A stretch of DNA of 64,000 bases from Dipteris shenzhenensis (Eukaryota > Polypodiophyta > Polypodiopsida > Gleicheniales), in the NCBI GenBank assembly GCA_047967505.1, contig CM106538.1; one strand, written 5' to 3'. Under the pieces are notes generated by a model, which saw nothing but the letters and a program-made list of their open reading frames with translations, did no database searches and had not been told where the DNA came from. A program made the translations under genes and the position numbers. Shown here piece by piece: positions 1 through 14,300 of this stretch (position 1 is the first letter of the stretch; every line of letters begins with the position of its first letter).

Positions 1-71
1 CAATTAGAAAGACGTTACATAAGATAAATGAGGAGTAATACGAGGTCAACTAAGAACCCCACTGAACTAAC

Positions 72-153
72 CATATTTGCCACATTCCTCTTTCATGTCG
101 TCATATATCTCATTGAACACTTCATCATCCTTCAGCTCATCTGGTGTCACAAC
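72..153 (-). CDS. U2AF65: U2AF65 exon: start of UHM (RRM3)
   Basis: The 82 nt encode [21 protein letters not shown] plus one base of the next codon. The [10 protein letters not shown] block is the hallmark start of the UHM in plant U2AF65. The acceptor reads ..GACAG and the donor GTTAGT. The following exon (NLVNV.. in the family) lies left of the window. Confidence 0.95.
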
Positions 154-3100
154 CTGTCTAACAAGCTCATTAAAGCACACATCTATGGTTTATCATTAGA
201 ACAATATATAATCCACTACAACAAGCCCACAAAATTTTCACTAGTAGTAAATATCCACTGAAAATCTTTCAATCTCCACGATGAACCAAGCCCAAATGTA
301 ACCATCCATCAATGCACCATCATCCATGCAACACACTAGTGCCAATGGAGGGAAGGCGACAACACTAGTACCAATGGGCGGCACATTGGGGAGGTGCCAG
401 AGTTTACGTTATCTAAAATCCACAAACGAATTTTTCCTCAACATGTCACCATGTACCAAACATGGTGCCAGAGTTTACAGATCTAAAAATTCATGAAAGA
501 ATATTTCCCAAACATGTCACCATGGTGCACATTAACAGTGCAATGAGTGGCCAAAAAAGGGTACTGTCTTGGGGACTGCTGCTGTAAAACTGAAACAGAA
601 CACGTTTAATCTCTGTTGTCATGTCTCCAGGAAAAGAGTGCTCAAAGGGTGAATGAAGTATCAAATTCTAGAGCTAGTTGGCTCAAGACTTTGAATGTTT
701 AAGGGGTTGAGCCACAGTTTGTTAGCTGAAAGGCTCACTAATTGATTTGATACTGTATTGATGCTTGTCATTAAAAAAGAGGCATTTCATGTCAATTGGA
801 CAAATAAATATTGCACAGGCCAATAGATGCATAGTGGGCGGTCCTTTATTATTTCACAACACATGAGAGATATTTTGAAGAAAGAAAGAAAGAAAGTTTA
901 TTTAAGTCTTCGGAAGACCGATGGGTCTATGAGACTGTGAAAATCCTAATACAACAAGCTGTGGTAGTGGAGCTACTAAACGAGCGTCCATACCAATACA
1001 AAATGCAAAAATGCAGAATGGCAGTACTAAGTCCTAAGTACAACATAGTCATGTCGATGGTCGACTATATATCAGTCTCAGCATCGTCATCAACATCATC
1101 ATGATCATCGGCAGCAGCAAGATATCAGGATGGATGAGGCAGTGGAGGCATGAGGTCGGCGATAGAGTGCTGTTGGCCACTCAAAGGTGCGGTCCTGGCA
1201 CGTCTCCTGGTCGTAGCTCTTCGTTTGACCAGGGCTACTATGACCCCCGTCGGTCGGGCTCCGACCCTAAAGAAGGAGGGGATGTCCCCAAGTGTGATCT
1301 GTGTGTCGACCCTCTGTCTGAGCTGTCGGGTCACAGGCTCCGGGTCACGGTCATGTCGAGGCCTCGTCTCGTGGGGGTCCATGTGATCTAGCTGAAAGAA
1401 CTCCGTGATAGAGCTCTGAGAGGGATCAGCCGAGGAAGAAGTCTGCTCCTGTCTCCGTGCTCAAAGTATCCTCTCACGGTGTCTAAGTGCCTCATGAATG
1501 AAACCTGCCAAACACCGCTGGTCGCGGTGGGAGAGGAAACAGGCCAAAATCCCGTAACTATCCCTGAAGAGGCAGTGGAAATGCCCTCGGATCTCATAGT
1601 ACACAGGACACCTGAAGATGAAATGCTCCTCTGTCTCAACCTCCTGCATGTCACACAGTGTGCATATGCGCCTCTCCTTGGGTAGTCACTCTGCTTGGAA
1701 CTGCCCAAGAGAGATCCTCAACGAGTGGGGTAGGTGAATCTACATGTATCCTGGTGGGTCAATAAAACCCTCCGCTGTGATATGTAAGAAGCGATCTCTA
1801 TAGAAGCGATCTCTACAGAAGCTAAGATTCACTGGGAGTTCACTCAGTCCCAACCAGGTCCGAAATATGTGTAGCTGTAGTAGATCCTCACGGATAACCT
1901 AGTTGACCTTGTGTGATAAGAGGGGAGAAAACGGAGCATCCATGGTGTACAGGAAGGGAGGTAGTCTATCCATGTGGAGCCCCAATCGCTCAAACCATCT
2001 CTCTGTATGTGCATACCAGCACCTTTGGTCTCCTCCTGCTGCAAGTGTCATAGAAGAGGATAGAGCTATCCATGGTAGCCTGCTACGCCCCGAGGTATAA
2101 TCCCCATTTTCCCTAACTCGGTACAGATATGTGATGACCTAAAATGCAGCATCTAGCTATAAAGGGGGTGACCTAAACTAAACCTGAATGATCTGGTGAG
2201 GAACGGATGACTTACCACGAATCATCTGTGATAACATGAGAACCTGTACCCGCTCCACATGGACCCACTCTGTATCCAACAAGTTTGGTCCCCAACAAGG
2301 ACTGCCGTACTTCCCCGCTGGGAGAGCCAAGGAGTAAAAAAGCAACCCCTTGGTGCGTGGATTCTGAAAGTGCGAGCGGAAGCACTGCCTCTCTAGTCTG
2401 GCCAATGAAGCATATCCTCTACTCAAGCGTGCCTGCATCGCGGGTCTCATAGTGAAGCTGGGTCCGGAGAAGATAACCCCAAGATAACTGTATGATGAAA
2501 CTATCTCAACAGATGACCTCGCAAATGTGAACTGCTCCTGATGCATGATGGCTCGAGATGTATTGAAGATCATGACCTTGGTTTTACCCAGGTTGACCTT
2601 CAAATCATGAGACTCACAAGAGGACTGTAATGCTTCTAGGTGTCTCTGAAGCCCCTCTACTGAAGAAGACAAAAGAGCCACGTCATCTCCATAGAGCAGA
2701 ATCTGGATCAACGTGCCCGCAAGAGAGCAACCTACACCCCCCTGTGTCTGCATCATTGTCTCAAGCTTGTCAATGTAGAGGCCAAACAAGGTAGGCGACA
2801 AAGGACACCCTTGTTTGACCCCGATGGTGCTCATGATCTCGTCTGTCCACTCGGATTCTGCCAGAAACTCTCTCATGAAGTGCCATGACAGCCCAAATGA
2901 TCTCCTGATCATAGCCCAAGTCCTCTAGGCACCGTATGAGGCCGGCTCTCGGAACCGTGTCAAATGCCTTGCGAAAATCCACAAAGCCACAATAAACCCT
3001 CTGCTTTCGTGACCTCGCCTCCTCGATGATACATCTGAGTGTGAGGATGTGGTCCATGGTTCCATGATGACGCCACAATCCGGCCTGTCCTGTTGCTTTA

Positions 3101-6100
3101 AGTCCTCGACACTCTGCAAGTTTGCTAACCTTGAAGTCAAGTACTGATGCATTATGATTGAACATGTCCAATCATAATGGTCCTGTAGTTCTCCGGGCTC
3201 ATGGGATCCCCTGCCTTGTGGATGGGTGAGATAGTGTTAATGGTCCAAGTGTGTGGAAATCCCAAAAAGCAGCTTCATTAAAAAGCTTTGCTAAGATCAG
3301 GGCTAGGAGGTTAGTCCCATATGCAATGAACTCAATGCATAGCCCCTCATGATCCTTCGCTCGGCCATTATGAAGTTTCATTACGGCATCCTTTACCCCT
3401 CCTCTAGTGAAGAGGGTGCAGGATGCAGAACGAGGCATGTGTGAGAGGTTAGGGACTGGCTGATTTGGAATGTCATAAAGTGTACGTGCATAATCAAACC
3501 AGATCTGAGTGTCAATAAGTGGTGAAGGGAACCGTCCTTCTAGAAATCTCCGCCATAAGTCCTTAGAGTTGTTACTAAACAAAATGTTCAGTAGCTTCTC
3601 ATTCCGATGAACGAAGTCTAGTTTCTTCCTCTGTACCGGTCTACGTAGTATTCACGTAGCATATCTGGTGCGCTCGGAAGACTGTTTTTGGTTTCGAATC
3701 TGAGTTGATGGCGTAAAGCCTTACACTCATCATCATACCAACTATTACAGGGTACGGTTCCAAGGGGTGGTGGACGGGTGAAGCGGGTGGTGTGGGGGAA
3801 AGCGTGAATGGCAGCCTCGTGTAGTGAGCAGGTGACAAGGGCAGCACGATCCTCTAAAAGGGGTATGAAGTCAATATAAGTGAAGTATGTACAGACGGCC
3901 AGAGTAAGAAGGTGAGTGATCCCGATCAAAGCGTATATCGTGGTAGGTGGAGTAAACACTGAGTGGAGTGGAAGGTGCTGTGTGAAGGGAGGTGGAGATG
4001 GTAAAGAAAAGGTATGTATGATCAGCCCCTGGGGGGAGAGGTGCTACAGTGAAGTCAGTAATGCGAGATGTGAAGACAGGGGATCCCATGATGTAATCAA
4101 CACTGGAGCCCCCCCCATGTGGAAAGCATGTGAAACCACCTGAAGCAGGCCATCTGTCAAGACCATTATAGATAATGAGATCATGTATCCTACCGAGGTC
4201 TAATAGGACCTGCCCATAAGATGAGAATGGACCTCGCCTGTCAGCCAAAACCCGTAGCATACCTGCCTCCTCAAAGTCAATATCTGGTAGTAAAGTGAAA
4301 TCATCTCTGAAGTCAAGAAGTGGTACCTGACGGGCCCTTGTCCTCACGTTGAAGTCCCCCACTAGAAGGACTTCTCCGTGGCTAGAGAAGTCAACAATGG
4401 ACTGATAAAGGACAACAAATGGGGATGTCTCATCATCACCTCGGATATCTCTAGCAAAGTGGGAGGTCTCAGGGGGGAAGTAGCAAACTGCGACAAACAG
4501 ATCCCGGCTGTCCATGTGTCGAATCCGGATCCAAAGAAATCTGGAATATGTATCTCTCTGCTCTACTGAAATGGTCCCTTGAAGTGTGGATCTGAAAAGG
4601 ATTGAAACTCCACCTGAACCTCAAACTCCTCCTGTACCCCTCATCTGATCTCTGTAGGCAGACTCCCATGTATACCTACTGAATATTGGAAGAGGGCGCT
4701 CTGGACTCTGATGTGTCTCTGTATAAAAGACTATGTCGTGGCCTGTATAGGATTCCGAGAAGTTCCCTGGTTCACAAGTGAAATCATCTCTGAAGTCAAG
4801 AAGTGGTACCTGACGGGCCCTTGTCCTCACGTTGAAGTCCCCCACTAGAAGGACTTCTCCGTGGCTAGAGAAGTCAACAATGGACCGATAAAGGACAGCA
4901 AATGGGGATGTCTCATCATCACCTCGGATATCTCTAGCAAAGTGGGAGGTCTCAGGGGGGAAGTAGCAAACTGCGACAAACAGATCCCGGCTGTCCATGT
5001 GTCGAATCCGGATCCAAAGAAATCTGGAATATGTATCTCTCTGCTCTACTGAAATGGTCCCTTGAAGTGTGGATCTGAAAAGGATTGAAACTCCACCTGA
5101 ACCTCAAACTCCTCCTGTACCCCTCATCTGATCTCTGTAGGCAGACTCCCATGTATACCTACTGAATATTGGAAGAGGGCGCTCTGGACTCTGATGTGTC
5201 TCTGTATAAAAGACTATGTCGTGGCCTGTATAGGATTCCGAGAAGTTCCCTGGTTCAGACCATAAGGTACCATTACAGTTCCTAATGGTGCAGGACAGGG
5301 TCTCAGATATCTGAGTCTCAGAGACCCCGCTTCCCTATGTAGGGGAGGGGGCAGGTGCCCTACGGGGACCTGTAACAAGTATGAGCCGTATTGTGAAGAA
5401 GCCACCATGGGTAACATAAGGATTGATCATGGAAACAAAGGGAATAGCCACGCTTTAAGACCACTTGAAAGCAATTCATGCATAAGATGAACTTAAAGCC
5501 CGCAAGCCTACAAACCATCAAACCATGTTCACACTACACCATACTCCTTACAGCCATTGCAAGGCTTTGCAGATGTGATGCAGACAACAACATTGAAACA
5601 CACACCTGAGTCAAACACACCACCTTGGTTGGCACCTCTACACCTGAATCTATTCCGGTTGTCATCCCAGGCAAGACCCCTGGCATCAATCCTGATGACA
5701 AGCCTGACATCAAAATCGGAAAACCAGCTAGAGCTGCTGCACCACCATTCATTTGCAGAGCCAGTTTCTGGAATCAAAAAATTAAATATTCAAAACAATC
5801 AAGAAGCTGGGGATTCTGGGATGTATGAAGCAGTTAACACTTAACCATAGTCACGTATTTGTATAAAAAATGAAAATATGTACTAGTCCCTACCTGCACC
5901 CCTACCTGCACGGTTATTTGTTGCTGGGCTTGTGCAAGAACGTTTGCTTGATCTGGTTTTGGCTGTCCACTGTGTGCCAAACAACCCCCAAAAAGGAAAA
6001 TAACAGAAAATTAGAGAGAGAGAGAGAGAGTGTGTGTATATGTGCGTGTACATGTAGTGAGTGCGGCTGTAAACAATTGTAGCATACATACTGAACAATA

Positions 6101-9100
6101 TACCTAGATGAATCCAAGAACATTACCTAGATGAATCCAAGAACATTCCCAAACTCATCCTCTAAAAACACAACATGGTGCAGCTTCAATCTCATGATAG
6201 TCACTCACAAGGTTGAAAACCATAAACTCCATCATGCATAGCAGGGACTAGCTACTATGACATCCCCACTGACATCCCAGCATCATTCTTTCATAGGGAG
6301 CTTTCCTTTAACAACAAGGAAGTTTGGGTGACACCTCAGCAAAGATTGGCCCGTGGGGGTTAAAACTAGCCTAACTCTGGTGGTGTGTTGAACCCAATCA
6401 GCCTTTGTGGATGATCTACTCTTCCCGGACTTGCTGTACCAGAAATCGTCATTTTTGGAGGAGTATTCATCCTGTTTCAGCCCCTAAAGAGGTTAGAAAA
6501 TCTCAGCTTTTGCTCAGGCTGAGAAGTCCATTGTCTAGAGCACATCTGGTGCTGCAACTCAGCCACATATGAGAAGTTTGCATCAGGGAATTTCGGGACT
6601 GTTCAAACAGTCAACTTTGCTGTCCGGTTTTAACAGTCAGGGACAGATCCTTGGGGTGCATCCTCAAGCCAAGCATTGGCTTTGAATGTGTGCATTCTGC
6701 ATTGTGTTCACAGAACGTGAACTCGTCAAAGCTTGTCGTAATTGTGTATTTGTTTGAGATGGTCCAGAATGCAAGAGATGTTTTTGGTGTACTTGCCCAA
6801 GAGGATAAGTTGGATGGCACTGTTGGGAAGTGGTGGGAGAGAAGAGATGCATCATGACAAGAGTTGAGAACACAAGAAGAATCCAAAAGTGTGTTCTATT
6901 GATTAGCCTCTCATTTATAGAGTGGGAGAGAGGGTGGCCTAGATCATAGGCACCTATCCTAGATCATAAGTGTGCTTCATCACACACACACACACACAAA
7001 CATGTGACTGCTACTAGATGCACACATGCAAGTTAGAGCAAGCCCTTGATCACAAATGTCCCAACATACCAACATACCCCCCCTCAAGAGTTTGCCTCAT
7101 GCTATGTCAAGGATACATCTAATCACATAGTTTTACAAGCCATCTCATGGTGGTCAATGATAAATCTATGGCTAGAATCTCTGCTAGCAAGGGTGCCCAA
7201 GGGTCAAGGTTTACAAAATGGAATAAACCCCCCTCCAAATGGTTCTCTCTCTTCCATGTACAAGAATTAATCTTAGGCCTTTGTTTGGACCTAGTTTCTC
7301 ATGTCTGCAAGAGGTACCATGGAGGCTAAAACATATCACATGGCCTACATCATATGGTGACCAGAGGTGATTTACAAAGACCATAAGTACTAAACACATA
7401 ACCATAACATTCTTTTTGGAGTACTACTCTAGGCAGAGAACCTCAAAATTGACTACATGGCCAAGTGACAAAAGTTCAAAGATGTTGGACTTTAGAAGGT
7501 CCAATCTTTATCTATATCTACCACAAAATTTGTTGCTTCATTTGGTAATGGTGTTCTTTCTTCAACCATATTTGCTTCGTCTTTCTTCTTCTCCTTGCAA
7601 AACTTTTCAGAGTGATTGTTTTGGCCACAATAAGTGCATGGATTAATCCTATAGTAATCTTTTTCAAGATGATTGGCCTTTCGACAATGCTTGCATGCTT
7701 TGTGCTTGTCTTTTGATGTGAACTTCATGGTAAGTGCTTGAGTTTGATCTTCTCCCTTTCTTGAAGTCTTCTTTCTCTCTTCTTCTTGTAGAGCACTGAT
7801 GATGCTCTCTAGTGTTGGTTGGGAAAAATTATTCAAAGTAGTCACACCATAGTCAAAATCCTGGGGCATACTCTTCAAGAGCACAGTCATTGCATCATCT
7901 TCAGTTAGACTGGAGAGTTGATTGAGGCCAATTGTGTCATAAGACTCCTCATAGTGTCGACATGAGCTGCAACAGAGTCTCCATTCATCTTGAGTTCAAA
8001 GAACTTAATCTTTAAAGTCAATTAAGAGTTATGAGAGCTAGCACCAAATAGCACATCTAACTTATGCCAAGCCTCATAAGGAGATTACAAATCAGAAATA
8101 TGATACACATAATCATCTCCCAAACCTAAGGCAATAATTGCATAAGCTTTCTCTAGCCTTTTAGCATCTGTTGTGTTGTTAAAGTGGAGTCACTTGCCTT
8201 CTTCTTCCCTTTGGTAGTAGTGGATTCACCCTCTTGTGATGACTAATTCCCTGGCTTGACTAAATCCCCCAAGTTCTCATTCATCAACACAAATTTGATT
8301 TTCATTTGCCAAGTATGGAAGCCTTGGCCATTGAATTTGTCTATTTTAAAGGTAGCCATGAGAGGGTCTTACCTTTAGGATTAAGCAGTGTTTGCTCTTT
8401 TACAAATGGCTATAAATCTCAACCATACAAGTGCATATTGCAAGCAATGAAATCAAAGAATCCTAGTCTTTTTGCATTAGAATAATAATATGGCTTTCTC
8501 TTCACAAGCTTTGTATTGACATATCTAGATGCTTCTTTCTTCTTCTTTTCTTTTGCTTTCACATATGAAGCATTAGAAGAGCAACAAGAGCTAGCCATTT
8601 TGAATAAACATAACTAACTGAAAGTTTACTAACAGTAAATCATCCTCAACACTCTTTCAAGCTTGCATCAAGCATCCAATCACCAAAACTGTCCAAAACT
8701 GTAGTGTCAAAATAGAAAGAAAGAAAGAAAGAAAAAAATTTTATTAGAGTCTTCGGAAGACCAATGGGTCTATGAGACTGAAAGAAAACCTGATACAAAT
8801 CCCAGTAAGGGTGGAGCTACTAAAACGAGCATCATCACCCGTGCTGAATCCTAAGTCTAATCATACATAATCAAATACATCTGGGTATGACAGTGGAAAG
8901 AAAAAAGACCTCAATTCAAACACCCTGAAGCAAATTTGAGAGGGCTTTTGAAGCCAAAGTGGAGCTTGTATAGCAGCCCAGGGCCACCAGCAAGTATACG
9001 TGCAAAATCGCACAATGTCACCCAAGAGAGCTTAAGCAAGCCCAACTGGTTTTTTATTGATTTCTCCTCATCCACTGGAGCATTGGTGCTCAAAATTCAT

Positions 9101-11308
9101 CAGCATCTTCCTCAAAGTATCAAGTAGAACATTTTGGTTTAAGTAAAGCTGAAGCTATCTTTAATCAGATGATGAGCCGAATTTTGATAGAGAGTCAGTA
9201 TTTAGTAGTAAATTATGGTTGAAGTACTGCTCCAACTATCTTTTGATAGAGACACTCGAAACCTTCTATTGGTTGGTGGACCTGGTTTGGTGTAGCTAGC
9301 TCTGCGGAGCTGTTACAAGTGTTGCTGACGATCAAGACTTCTCAAGGAGGACCACATGCATGAGGGTTGCTGATTTCGTCAAGAACTATGTGTCAAAGAC
9401 CTAGAAGCCATATGATCGAGAGTATTATTATATGTTTGTGGGCTTTGGGTTTGAACCTGAACGGAGCTCATTTCGAGCTGGTGTCATGAGACATCTAGGA
9501 GTAGTTCCAGAGTTTCTAGATGTGTGTTTGGGACCGTGTAGGTCGCATAGTGGCTTGAAACAGACCTAGGATACTATGTACTTTTTAGGGTCTGAATGGT
9601 TCTCAAATTCAGAGGGGGATAGCTGGATGTACCTAGTGATTGTACCTGAGTGGTTTGGTATACCCAACAGTTCATGACAGATGCCATTAAAGGATAGGTA
9701 CTGTGATTATACCTGTGTATCGGCTTGGTTCATGGAGAGCAAGGATAAGCGGAGCTGGACACGAAGAGTCATGGTATGCCAATATTGGACTTGGATTTCA
9801 AACAATTCTCAATCTGTTTCTGAGAGCTTCTGAAAGGGAGCAGATGGAATGGATATGTCTTTGGGTCATTGTGTGGCCCACTGTGTGATAGTGAGAGGGG
9901 CTGTTGGAATAGTACGCCCATTGCCCCACCTGTAAGCCTCGATATAAGGAGAGCAGTGTAGGAATGTGGCAAGAGAGTCTGTTATGTGGGCATGAGAAGA
10001 AGGTGCCACATGGCCAGATCAGAGTGGAGAAGGACACCCACATCGCAGCCATGTGGGCATCATCGTAGACTACCAAATGCACTGCTGATCAGCCGCAAGC
10101 AACAAGAGCGGCAGGCACAGAGGTTCTACAGGGAGTAGGGGAGATCACAGATGTGTCAGACTGCACCCAGGAAAGGGGCAAGCAGTGAATAGGCTGGTGC
10201 ATTTATAGGCCCCAGACATGGGTACGCTGGTCGTGGCGAGTCTCAGCACACTCACAGACTGGGTTGCCCAGTCTGTGGGGGGCTTTCCAGCCCTATATAG
10301 AGGGGAATCATCACCCGGTGCATACCTACTACAGCCAGCAGGAGATCACACTTGTGCAGGAGGGTGCAGTCTGAGGAGCTCGCACTACAGAAGGTCGCTG
10401 AAGTTCACAGAGGATCACGCAACCTGAGAAGTGGAAGGAGAGCCATAGAAGCAGTACATGTGCTTACCATAGAGCATCCAGGGCGGTACAAGGCTGCAGG
10501 ATTTGGCATCCCTGTGGGAACTATCTACAGGTGTCTGTGGATGTGGAAACTAGTCTAGGTTTCTTCTAATAGATAGAGGTCGATAGGATGACAAGAGCTG
10601 CTCATTTCATCCCAGCCAAAACTATTTATTCTGCCTCACAGGTTGACGCATTGTTCATGGATTTTTCTTTTAAGCTACATGGCCTGCAGTAAGGCCCTGC
10701 AAACAGAAAACTGAAAAGAAATAAGGAGTCCAGCTCCTTTCCTATAGTTGCCGTAAGGAAATAAATTGGCTATGACTCAAGGCACCCCTGTTAGTACCTT
10801 TTGGCCATGATCAACTTGCAGCATGCGTAGCTGTAGAGGTGACTCAAACGATGTGGACTGTTGTACATGTGAGAGCACCCTTCTTGAAAATCGGAGACTT
10901 TCTGACGAAGTTCTGAGCAATGAGTCAGCCTGCCTGGCTTGAGGTGAACGAGGGGGGAGTGAACTTCGACTGTGCTGCTGTATATCCCCTATTGGAAGTC
11001 TTGGACCTCGTGACATGTATGGCTTATTGTGAGTGATAGAGATGCCAAGATTATGGGAAACTTTTGGCAAGAGCTACTTTGTCAAAATGGACACCAGACT
11101 TACCATTCACACTTATCACCATCTTGAAGGGGCCAAATTCTTTTGCCATGATACTCAAAAGGGCAAAGGATAAATGGTCATGTTTCACAAGGTCTTGTTG
11201 ACACACTCTAATCATACATCAATTGGTATGAGTCCTTTGATCTTGTATGGCTGCAAACCAAGATGAACAATTGTTCGGAATTGTGTGAGCAAAGGCTTGT
11301 CCTATGAT

Positions 11309-11353
<45 letters not shown>

Positions 11354-14300
11354 CACACTAAGTACTATGATGTGTCTAGACCATGACATAAGTGATGATG
11401 TAATGCAAAGGCCCCCACATGGGGAGGTGCCTTAGATTTAAGAGTCCCTTTGATGTAGGAAATGATTTTCTTTGATGTAGGAGAGGTGCCTATAATCCAG
11501 GCCACTCTCTCTCCCATTCTATGAAAGAGAGGACTCCCTCTCAACTCAATGGAACAATTTTGCTCTTGGTTTCCACACTCTTCTCCATGATGTCCATCTT
11601 TTCTCCCACTCCCCAACATGTCGTCTCAGAGCCTCCTTGAGCCCCTAGCCTATTCTAGCTCCAAAATGCCACCTCATCATCTTCTTCTCCACCCTCCACC
11701 TTCTTCTTCATTTCTGTCCTCTTTCTCTCCAGATTTTGCTTAGCTTTGTTCTCCTCGTCTTCTGCGCCATTTGCCAAACCCTTTGAGCTGGAGATACCTT
11801 GTCTTGGAGCGAAACTATGACCCAGAGGAATTAAGCTTTGGTCATCTCTACTGTGTGTGCCGATACGAATACAGTGCACCGATTTGTCACGTAATTCCGA
11901 CGATGTGCTCAACTATACTCTAATTCCTCTTAGCCACGGGTGGGCGACACTACAAGCTATCTTGTGTCCAAGTTTCAGGACCAATGGTTGCTGGAACAAG
12001 GAGAAATCACACAAAGACCAATAGAAGAAGGTGTTGTTCTCATGAGAAACTTTGCGCGTTTTTTTGGGAGTCCTCCTAGGTGAACATTCTCTGGTATAAG
12101 AGTGTTAATTGCGCATAAAAAGCCCTTTCAAATATGCTTCATAGAGCTGGAATCAAGGCCTCCAAGTTACTCTGTTTTACACTGCATTTTGGGCATTTTT
12201 TGGTTGATTGAATGCTTGATGCAAGCTTTGGGACAAATCATTGACAGAAGATTCTCAGTTAAATGCTAGTAGTTTGGTTCAAATACTCACTTATAGTGTT
12301 TTTTTCATTGTAAGTATCTTCTTGGATTTGAAGATGATACACATGCACTATGATTTTTTATGAGTACTTGAGTTGTAATCATGACTAGCTCTTGTGGTTC
12401 TTCTAATGAGAACTATGTGAAGAAGTCCAAGTCAACAAGAAGGGAAAAGATCAAGGTAAAGAAAACTCCTTACAAGAGACTTTGGGAAAAACCTATTGGA
12501 TATTTCTATGCCAAGAATTTGGGATTTTCTGAGTACATAGCAAATAACTTGCATTTGTATGGTGAGGGAGACTTCTTTGTTCATAAAGATTGACCATCTA
12601 TAAGAGAGTAGACACTGCCTCATTATAAAGGTAAGACCCTCTCAATGGCCACCTTTAAGATAGATAAGTTCAATGGCCAAGGTTTTCACACTTGGCAAAT
12701 GAAAATCAAATTTGTGCTTATGAAAGAGAATTTGTGGGACTTGGTCAAGTCAGGGAATCAATCATCTCAAGAAGAAGAATAAATCATAACCAAAGGTAAA
12801 GGGAAGGCAAGTAACTCTTCTTCAACTACACCTGTAGATGCTAAAAGGCTAGAGAAGGCTTATGCACTCATTGCTTTAGGATTGGGAGATGATTTAGTGC
12901 ATCATATTTCTGATTTGGAATCCCCCTCTGAGGCCTAGCATAATTTAGATGTGTTATTTGGTGCTAGCTCTCATACTTGTAAGTTGGATTTGAAAATTAA
13001 GTTCTTTGAACTTAAGATGGATGGAGACAATGTTGCAGCTCATGTTAATATTTTGAGGAGTCTTATGACACAATTGGCCTCAATCAACTCTTCAGTTACT
13101 GAAGATGATGCTATGGTTGTGCTCTTCATAGTTGTCACGAAACGCCGTTCCATAGCTATGAAACGTTGGAATGGCGTTCTCTTCACTGAGCTTGAAGAGA
13201 ACGTCTATGGAACGGCTATGGAACGTTCCACATCCCTTGTGGAACGTCTAGGGAACGTTCCCTGCATGCAGATTATCCAGATGATGGAGATGATGAAGAG
13301 GAAGAAGAGGGCAGCAACCACAATGCTGCAGATTTAGATTGATCATTGATGTTGATTTAAGTTCTAGGAGCCTCAGTAGTCGGAGGTCTCCTTTTCTTAT
13401 ATCCAGATTCAAAATTCCAAGACTCAAGATAATCTCATATGCTTGTGCCTTGTCTCTGATGGACTTTGCTTTTGTATGCCATTGGCAAGCTATAATGATT
13501 AATCTAGATTCTATTATCAATGATTATGCATGAATCATGATTCATCTATAAGATTCAGTATTGACTTTATGTCCTGAGTCATGAGTCCTTACTCCAAAAG
13601 CGATTTCAACGTTTTTGAGTCTTGGATTCTAAGTTTAAGCTTTCTAATGTATAGAATCGTACGTTTGTTTATGGGTATGGTGACCTGGCATTCCCTTCCC
13701 GTTCACGTTCCTTGAGATTTGGGCGTTCCCATTCCCTAGGGGATCGACGTTCCGTTGCTGTTCACGTTCCCTAGTAACTATGGTGCTCTTGAAGAGTATG
13801 CCTCAAGACTATGATTATGTTGTGACTACCTTGAATAATCTTCCCCAACTCACATTAGAGGGCATCATCAGTGCTCTACAAGAGGAAGAGAGAAAGAAGA
13901 CTTCAAGAATGGGTGAAGACGCACACACAAGCACTTCTAGTACAGTTTACATCAAAGAGCAAGTACAAGGCATGCAAGCATTGTGGAAAAACCAATCATC
14001 TTGAAAAAGATTGCTACAAGCACTTATTGTGGCAAGAACAATCATTCAGAGAACTTTTGCAACGAGAAAAAGAAAAGCGTGGCAAATCTGGTTGAAGAGA
14101 ACTCCATCAACAAATGAAGTCACAAACTTTGTGATAGAAGAAACTAAAGACTTTATCTTTTGAGCTTTTTATCATCACTTGGTCAATTTTAAGGTTCTCT
14201 GCCTGGAGTAGTACTCCAAAAAGAATGTTATGTGTTGTGTCTTTTGTAAATCACCTCTGGTCACCATATAATGTAGGCCATGAGATATGTGTTTGCCCCC

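Larger units (their letters stand above)
880..5420 (-). mobile_element. LINE-A, degenerate non-LTR retrotransposon, sense to the gene
   Basis: The element reads endonuclease, linker, reverse transcriptase, C-terminal zinc motif and 3' UTR from right to left. It ends at 883-898 in a (TTTC)n tail preceded by a GTCTTC/GAAGAC stem-loop. There is no ORF1, so it is 5'-truncated or ORF1 has decayed. At least seven frame changes make it inactive. It fills most of the intron between the exons at 72-153 and 5606-5767. The right boundary is approximate because no target-site duplication could be recognised. Confidence 0.88.
6821..8711 (-). mobile_element. TR-GAG-E, gag-only LTR element, 5' part lost
   Basis: The element has a 3' LTR (6821-7066), about 425 bp of non-coding DNA with no pol, then a gag reading frame up to 8598. 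It is a diverged relative of TR-GAG-F at 11272-14879. The 5' LTR is missing; the sequence breaks at 8711, where the (TTTC)n tail of LINE-C begins. Confidence 0.75.

Noticed and set aside
1101-1391. Overlapping ORFs of 78-96 codons on both strands
   Set aside because: They cover the C-terminal and UTR part of LINE-A; the plus-strand ones are shadows.
6102-6180. Reverse-strand reading [19 protein letters not shown].. in the SINE-like core as a conserved small protein
   Set aside because: The frame has an upstream stop, changes between copies and ends at the repeat end. Repetition with target-site duplications explains the conservation better.
8911-9127. Two overlapping ORFs on opposite strands next to LINE-C
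   Set aside because: Neither has a recognisable family feature, and each is the complement of the other.
11365-11912. Minus-strand ORFs over the TR-GAG-F left LTR
   Set aside because: They lie antisense to the LTR and leader and have no family features.
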